Virus record (IMG/VR): IMGVR_UViG_3300032291_001749
Location: 1-20,848 of that record
Strand: one strand, 5' to 3'
Length of the DNA stretch: 20,848 nucleotides
From: a virus
Below, one piece after another: positions 17,586-20,848 of this stretch (its first letter is position 1; each line of letters begins with the position of its first letter). Both the position numbers and the translations under genes were made by a program. The notes under the pieces are model-generated. The model was given only the letters and a program-made list of their open reading frames with translations, was not told the origin of the DNA and searched no databases.

Positions 17586-17936
17586 TTAGTATCTGAAAAT
17601 TCCTACTTCAATATTATTTTTTTCAGCAACTGACACAAGCTTTGATAAAGGTTGTTTAGGTTTGCTTAAATAAATAAGATAGTTTACGTGCAATATGTTT
17701 TCTTCAACCCATGATGTAGGTGCTTTAAAGAATTTTATTTTTCTGCCACGAGATTTAAAACCACGTTCAGACAGATTACAAAACTCAGACACAAAAGAAT
17801 TAATAGCAGCAGGTCCTGCAGCATATACTGTTAATTCTTTATCTCCTTCTTTCATCCCAGAAAGAGCAACACCCATAGCACGAAGAAAGACTTGGTAGTC
17901 ATTAAAGTCAGTTGTTCCATGCACCGCTACTATCAT
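17586..17936 (-). CDS. SLOG-like nucleotide-binding fold protein, 116 aa
   Basis: The start MIVAVHGTTDFNDYQVFLRAM and the segment LTVYAAGPAAIN follow the YspA/DprA-like SLOG pattern (strand, G-(S/T)-x-D-F, then strand-GxAxG). An alternative ATG lies 12 nt upstream at 17948. SLOG proteins bind nucleotides or nucleic acids; function here unknown. It overlaps the preceding gene by 29 nt. Confidence 0.5.
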   Translation of the reverse strand: MIVAVHGTTDFNDYQVFLRAMGVALSGMKEGDKELTVYAAGPAAINSFVSEFCNLSERGFKSRGRKIKFFKAPTSWVEENILHVNYLIYLSKPKQPLSKLVSVAEKNNIEVGIFRY

Positions 17937-18327
17937 CAGAATTTCCATTCTTTAAGCTATCCAATATGAATAGCATTTTATCAATATCCCGCTTTGACAT
18001 ATTGTTTGTATCAACTGGCCTTACAGTATCTGGATTTACTAAACCTTCTACTGTATCTGCCACATAAAACATATTGTCATGTACCCAATATGCCTGACCT
18101 TCTATTATTAAAACCTTCACCGTATTACTACGCATATGCTTTCTTGCTTGAGAAAGCGGTTTTGGTATTTCAAAAAGATCTTTTGGAATAAAGTTTTTTA
18201 CTATTTGATGTATATCGCTTTGTGTATATACAACCTTAATAAAATACTTTTTACTTCTTTTTACTGCTATTATAATTATAGAGGATGTAACAAGCAATGT
18301 CAAGCCAATGGCTAATATATATGTCAT
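17908..18327 (-). CDS. Single-pass membrane protein, 139 aa
   Basis: GGGGAGAG precedes the ATG. Residues 3-22 (YILAIGLTLLVTSSIIIIAV) are a membrane helix followed by KRSKK, so the rest is probably cytoplasmic: a beta-rich segment (TVKVLIIEGQAYWVHDNMFYVAD) and a helical acidic end. Function unknown. Confidence 0.7.
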   Translation of the reverse strand: MTYILAIGLTLLVTSSIIIIAVKRSKKYFIKVVYTQSDIHQIVKNFIPKDLFEIPKPLSQARKHMRSNTVKVLIIEGQAYWVHDNMFYVADTVEGLVNPDTVRPVDTNNMSKRDIDKMLFILDSLKNGNSDDSSGAWNN

Positions 18328-18346
18328 ACTCTCCCCGTTAAATAGA

Positions 18347-18478
18347 CTAATCTTTCTTAGGATGTTTTACAGTATAGTTATCAATAATAGATTTTATAGT
18401 ACCATTTTTGTTTAAACGGACAATTTTTCCATCTTTGATCTGTGTAGCATTAAAAGATCCAGCTTTTCTTTTTGGCAT
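18347..18478 (-). CDS. Small basic protein, 43 aa
   Basis: Starts 3 nt after the stop of the 330-aa gene. Product MPKRKAGSFNATQIKDGKIV... ends VKHPKKD; very basic at both ends, likely to bind nucleic acid or the virion DNA, but without a motif. Function unknown. Confidence 0.6.
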   Translation of the reverse strand: MPKRKAGSFNATQIKDGKIVRLNKNGTIKSIIDNYTVKHPKKD

Positions 18479-18480
18479 TA

Positions 18481-19473
18481 TTACTCAACATTCTTTTTAG
18501 TTTGAAATATTTGTATTAGTTGCTGGGATGTTGTATGGTCTTTTCCAAAATCAGCAAACAAAGCCTTATCTTTTTCACGATTAACAATTCCTCTTGACCA
18601 AGAGAATCCTGCGTCTCCACCCCATGCAAGCCACATAATGTATCCATTAGAAGGATTTGCTGTGTTTCCCCAGTCCTTGCCCTTTTTGTCTACTTCATGA
18701 CGTGAGAAATATGAGTACATTCTCTTAACTGTACTAAGAGATATTGTTTCTCCTCTTGCTAACTGCCCTGCACGAGTCCAGCCAACTGCAGTACCTGCAC
18801 CAGTTGCTTTGCCATCTTCCTTAAACTTAATTGCTCTACGAGCAGCAGATCTTGCTCCTGCTGGTGGAGAATAACCTTCAGCCTTTGACAATGAATCTGT
18901 TTCGTATTCAACTGTATCATCATCTTCAAATAAATCATTTGCTTTTGCAGCAGGAACACAGTTAGGAACTGGTTTACCATTTTTACCTGGCTTCATTCCA
19001 CGCTGTACATATCCATCCCAGCATGGTGCTTTCTTGTTCATTTCTTCTCCACAAACTGGACAGTCTGGACAGTCAACATTCATTTCTTTACATGTTTCAC
19101 ATCCACAACCTTCGTATGCCTTGCTAACTGACGATGAATCATTGCAACAGTGTGACTTACCAATTGATGAATCATACATTGCCATTGCCACTTCTGAATC
19201 CATTTCTTTTTCTTTCATAGAGTGATTATTTATATCAATAATTTCAGCATCCTTGTACATCATTCCAATGCTGTATGCTGTTGGTTCCCATGTACCGTCT
19301 TCTTCTTCGTAAATTCTAACAGCCATTGCTGGGTTTTCTGGTGGCATTGATTCAATTGCATACTCTGTTCCAGGAACACCATAGGTGCCACCTTCACTCA
19401 TAATATGCTCTACCATGCCATGAATCATACCCTCTGATGTCATGCCCATAACAAAGTCGCCTTCTTTTATCAT
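18481..19473 (-). CDS. Phage-conserved multidomain protein, 330 aa
   Basis: Three parts: an N-terminal small beta domain (GDFVMGMTSEGMIHGMVEHI, then MAVRIYEEEDG.W), a Cys cluster (GCGCETCKE, CPDCPVC; about 122-142) and a C-terminal domain with SPPAGARSAARRAIKF, GWTRAGQLARGE, SYFSRHEVDK and WLAWGGDAGFSW. The first and last occur in many phage proteins encoded near capsid and portal genes, sometimes fused to the prohead protease, but the role is unsettled. A perfect leaderless promoter lies upstream. Confidence 0.65.
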   Translation of the reverse strand: MIKEGDFVMGMTSEGMIHGMVEHIMSEGGTYGVPGTEYAIESMPPENPAMAVRIYEEEDGTWEPTAYSIGMMYKDAEIIDINNHSMKEKEMDSEVAMAMYDSSIGKSHCCNDSSSVSKAYEGCGCETCKEMNVDCPDCPVCGEEMNKKAPCWDGYVQRGMKPGKNGKPVPNCVPAAKANDLFEDDDTVEYETDSLSKAEGYSPPAGARSAARRAIKFKEDGKATGAGTAVGWTRAGQLARGETISLSTVKRMYSYFSRHEVDKKGKDWGNTANPSNGYIMWLAWGGDAGFSWSRGIVNREKDKALFADFGKDHTTSQQLIQIFQTKKNVE

Positions 19474-19479
19474 ATACTG

Positions 19480-19488
19480 ATTATATCA
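19480..19488 (-). promoter_or_regulatory. Leaderless promoter of the 330-aa gene
   Basis: Minus strand: TGATATAAT, CAGTAT, ATG. The TGA of the extended -10 is the stop codon of the upstream gene. Confidence 0.7.
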
Positions 19489-19830
19489 GAGTTCTTGTTT
19501 GCCTACTACCCTTTTAAGCTCTTGTATAGACCATTTTTCTTGCTTGGAAAGCCTACTCACTTCTTCTGGATTGTATGCCTTTTCATTTAACGATATAAGT
19601 GGATCATCTTTAAAGAAATCTATATCTACATACCCTTTTTCCCATAGAGCCATGAGTTCATCATTAACAAAATTTAAGTGATCATTATATAAATCAGGCA
19701 TAAGTTCTTTAACTTTTGGGGTAAACAAATATAGCATTTCTCCAGTCTCAGGGTCAACTCCTGCAACCTCTAAACCACCCTCAAGAATTAAGTCATCTAT
19801 TATCTGACTTATAGCATCATCATCAAACAT
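19486..19830 (-). CDS. Hypothetical acidic protein, 114 aa
   Basis: I use ATG 19830, overlapping the thioredoxin gene by 8 nt, rather than an upstream in-frame start that would overlap by 47. Starts MFDDDAISQIIDDLILEGGLE, with GVDPETGEMLYLFTPKVKE resembling a short beta-hairpin in a winged-helix-like order. Function unknown; a DNA-binding fold is only a possibility. Confidence 0.7.
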   Translation of the reverse strand: MFDDDAISQIIDDLILEGGLEVAGVDPETGEMLYLFTPKVKELMPDLYNDHLNFVNDELMALWEKGYVDIDFFKDDPLISLNEKAYNPEEVSRLSKQEKWSIQELKRVVGKQEL

Positions 19831-20074
19831 CCGTGAAGTCCAAGAATTCTTGACGAGTTTTTGCACCATTCATTCTTTTAACTTCTACGCCATCTTGAAT
19901 TAATATATATGTTGGTATAGATTTAATTCCAAACTGTTCTGACAACTCTATCTCTGTATCTACATCAACGTATAAGAAATCAATCATTCCTTCACGCTTA
20001 AGCTCATCTGTAATTGGCCTAGTGCGTTGGCAAGGATTACACCAGTCAGCAGTAAAGTATAGTACGTGCTTCAC
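19823..20074 (-). CDS. Thioredoxin-like protein, 83 aa
   Basis: FTADWCNPCQ gives the redox pair C12/C15 in WCNPC, and SIPTYILI gives the cis-Pro at 54. At 83 aa it lacks part of the usual 105-aa fold's N-terminus, like compact phage thioredoxins. It should reduce disulfides, for instance for a ribonucleotide reductase or the phage polymerase. ATGA overlap with the nuclease gene. Confidence 0.85.
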   Translation of the reverse strand: MKHVLYFTADWCNPCQRTRPITDELKREGMIDFLYVDVDTEIELSEQFGIKSIPTYILIQDGVEVKRMNGAKTRQEFLDFTDV

Positions 20075-20478
20075 TTACCAGACTTCTTTCTAACTTTTGC
20101 AAGCAGGGCAAAGTCTTTAACCTTTGTGTCTCCAAGATATCCCCAAGCATAACCATCATTGATCATCATGTCATTAAGAGATACAGTGTTTCCATCTATA
20201 TATACCCAGCCTAAAATGCGACCATACTTCTCAGATGAGTCCATCTTTTCAGTCTTGATCACAACAGACTTAGCATCCTTAAGAGACTTCTTTAAATACT
20301 CCTTGGCTTCTAGCCCTAGAGCCTTCTCAGCAAGATCCTTTGTGCGGGACTCTGGGGTATCAATACCAGCCAATCTAACACGAGATGCAAATAGGATATC
20401 AAACCCCAAATCAATAAGAACGTCAATGGTATCTCCATCTACTACATTCTCTACTTTTCTTACATAGTATTCATACAT
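20071..20478 (-). CDS. Staphylococcal-type (thermo)nuclease, 135 aa
   Basis: Start at ATG 20478, with GGGGAG upstream and TAATG overlap, rather than 15 nt earlier. VVDGDTIDV (12-20), RLAGIDTPE (35-43) and EKYGRILGW (83-91) give catalytic R35, E43 and R87. It has no signal peptide, so it should act inside the cell, cutting DNA or RNA with Ca2+. Possible roles are host DNA breakdown or recycling. Confidence 0.88.
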   Translation of the reverse strand: MYEYYVRKVENVVDGDTIDVLIDLGFDILFASRVRLAGIDTPESRTKDLAEKALGLEAKEYLKKSLKDAKSVVIKTEKMDSSEKYGRILGWVYIDGNTVSLNDMMINDGYAWGYLGDTKVKDFALLAKVRKKSGK

Positions 20479-20681
20479 TATTTTCTCCCCCATTTAACTT
20501 TATTCCAACCACGCTCATGGAAGTAATAAAGAATTGTTTTTGTAAATACCTCAAAACTTGCGATTGCACCTGCTGTTACTGGCTCTTTGGTTATTACCCA
20601 AGAAATAACGAAGGTGTCTGCTGTCCCAATTATACGCCAAGTGATGGCCTTTAGTGCTGATCTTTGCTTGGATACATTCAT
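20478..20681 (-). CDS. DUF2061 membrane protein, 67 aa
   Basis: SKQRSALKAITWRIIGTADT and the ending TKTILYYFHERGWNK are the DUF2061 signature ('KaitWRiiGt.dT...E...K..LYy.HER.W'). Two membrane helices flank the middle. I use ATG 20681, which overlaps the preceding short gene as ATGA, rather than GTG 20690. Role unknown. Confidence 0.85.
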   Translation of the reverse strand: MNVSKQRSALKAITWRIIGTADTFVISWVITKEPVTAGAIASFEVFTKTILYYFHERGWNKVKWGRK

Positions 20682-20770
20682 GATGGCCACTCAATATTGT
20701 TTGGCTTGGTTATTAAGTTCCAGACTTTAGATACCCATTTCTTTACGTTTTTGCGTAGCCGATATAGCAT
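20678..20770 (-). CDS. Possible micro-protein, 30 aa
   Basis: Frame ending in an ATGA overlap with the DUF2061 gene, starting inside the end of the upstream gene. Product MLYRLRKNVKKWVSKVWN ends KPNNIEWPS; basic, Trp-rich, amphipathic. The neat coupling and protein-like composition favour a real gene; no ribosome site is clear. Confidence 0.45.
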   Translation of the reverse strand: MLYRLRKNVKKWVSKVWNLITKPNNIEWPS

Positions 20771-20848
20771 GAATGTCTGCCCCCAAATCTACTTGTTCAA
20801 TCTTATATCCTACATCACGACCATAAACAATGTTAGTAATGTTAGGTA
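20727..20848 (-). CDS. C-terminal part of a probable nucleotidylyltransferase (partial)
   Basis: Only the last 39 residues are in the window. They include ITNIVYGRDVGYKIEQ and HAISATQKRKEMGI; 'ISAT..R' preceded by a short loop is typical of the end of cytidylyltransferase/NMN-adenylyltransferase-like folds ('IS.T.IR'). The first part lies beyond the right edge. In some phages this domain follows an APS-kinase domain; that cannot be judged here. Confidence 0.4.
   Translation of the reverse strand, partial: PNITNIVYGRDVGYKIEQVDLGADIHAISATQKRKEMGI

Overview
The window most resembles part of an AT-rich, large tailed-phage genome that infects an actinobacterium, possibly one of the low-GC freshwater lineages. 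This is inference from content. For a phage: long runs of very short genes overlapping by ATGA, TTGA, TAATG or GTGA; a tRNA cluster; an HNH endonuclease; an Api92/YubB-like protein; a holin-like protein; a conserved phage protein of 330 residues; and no recognisable housekeeping genes. For an actinobacterial host: a WhiB-like protein, a three-unit 11-bp direct repeat resembling an actinobacterial PHO box, and many promoters placed so that the transcript should start on the A of the ATG (leaderless mRNA).

Layout. 1-3500: tRNA-Asp, then a plus-strand operon of small unknown genes, several with zinc-ribbon cysteines, closed by a strong terminator. 3453-4546: a mostly non-coding region with one small membrane-protein gene, GGTTTGA/TCAAACC words arranged as two opposed arrays, ATTACGA repeats, a 10-bp tandem repeat and three perfect DnaA boxes. 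It is the best replication-origin or control-region candidate in the window. 4548-6229: a probable particle protein, small zinc proteins and an HNH endonuclease. 6213-7398: a minus-strand TauD-like dioxygenase and a Cys-rich protein. 7417-11644: a divergent tRNA-Arg-like gene, two sulfotransferase-fold proteins, a glycosyltransferase, a sugar nucleotidylyltransferase and a 2OG-Fe(II) oxygenase, which look like a glycan-building and decorating cassette. 11645-12881: minus-strand pstS with its control region. 12883-14427: small unknown genes and small membrane proteins. 14435-14737: tRNA-Met, Asn, Gly and Arg. From 14738 to the right edge all genes are on the minus strand: a holin-like protein, a luciferase-like monooxygenase, a XapX protein, a WhiB-like regulator, a SLOG-like protein, the 330-aa phage protein, thioredoxin, a staphylococcal-type nuclease, a DUF2061 membrane protein and the end of a probable nucleotidylyltransferase.

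Working together. Phosphate capture (PstS), sulfonate- or taurine-type oxygenases, sulfotransferases and sugar activation and transfer genes suggest a phage that remodels host nutrition and surface or virion glycans. The most unusual signals are the iteron/DnaA-box region, the uniform -10 to ATG spacing across the window, the PHO-box-like repeats by pstS, and a tRNA-like gene read as Arg(CCG) with a non-standard T loop. No database search was possible, so family calls rest on motifs read by eye.
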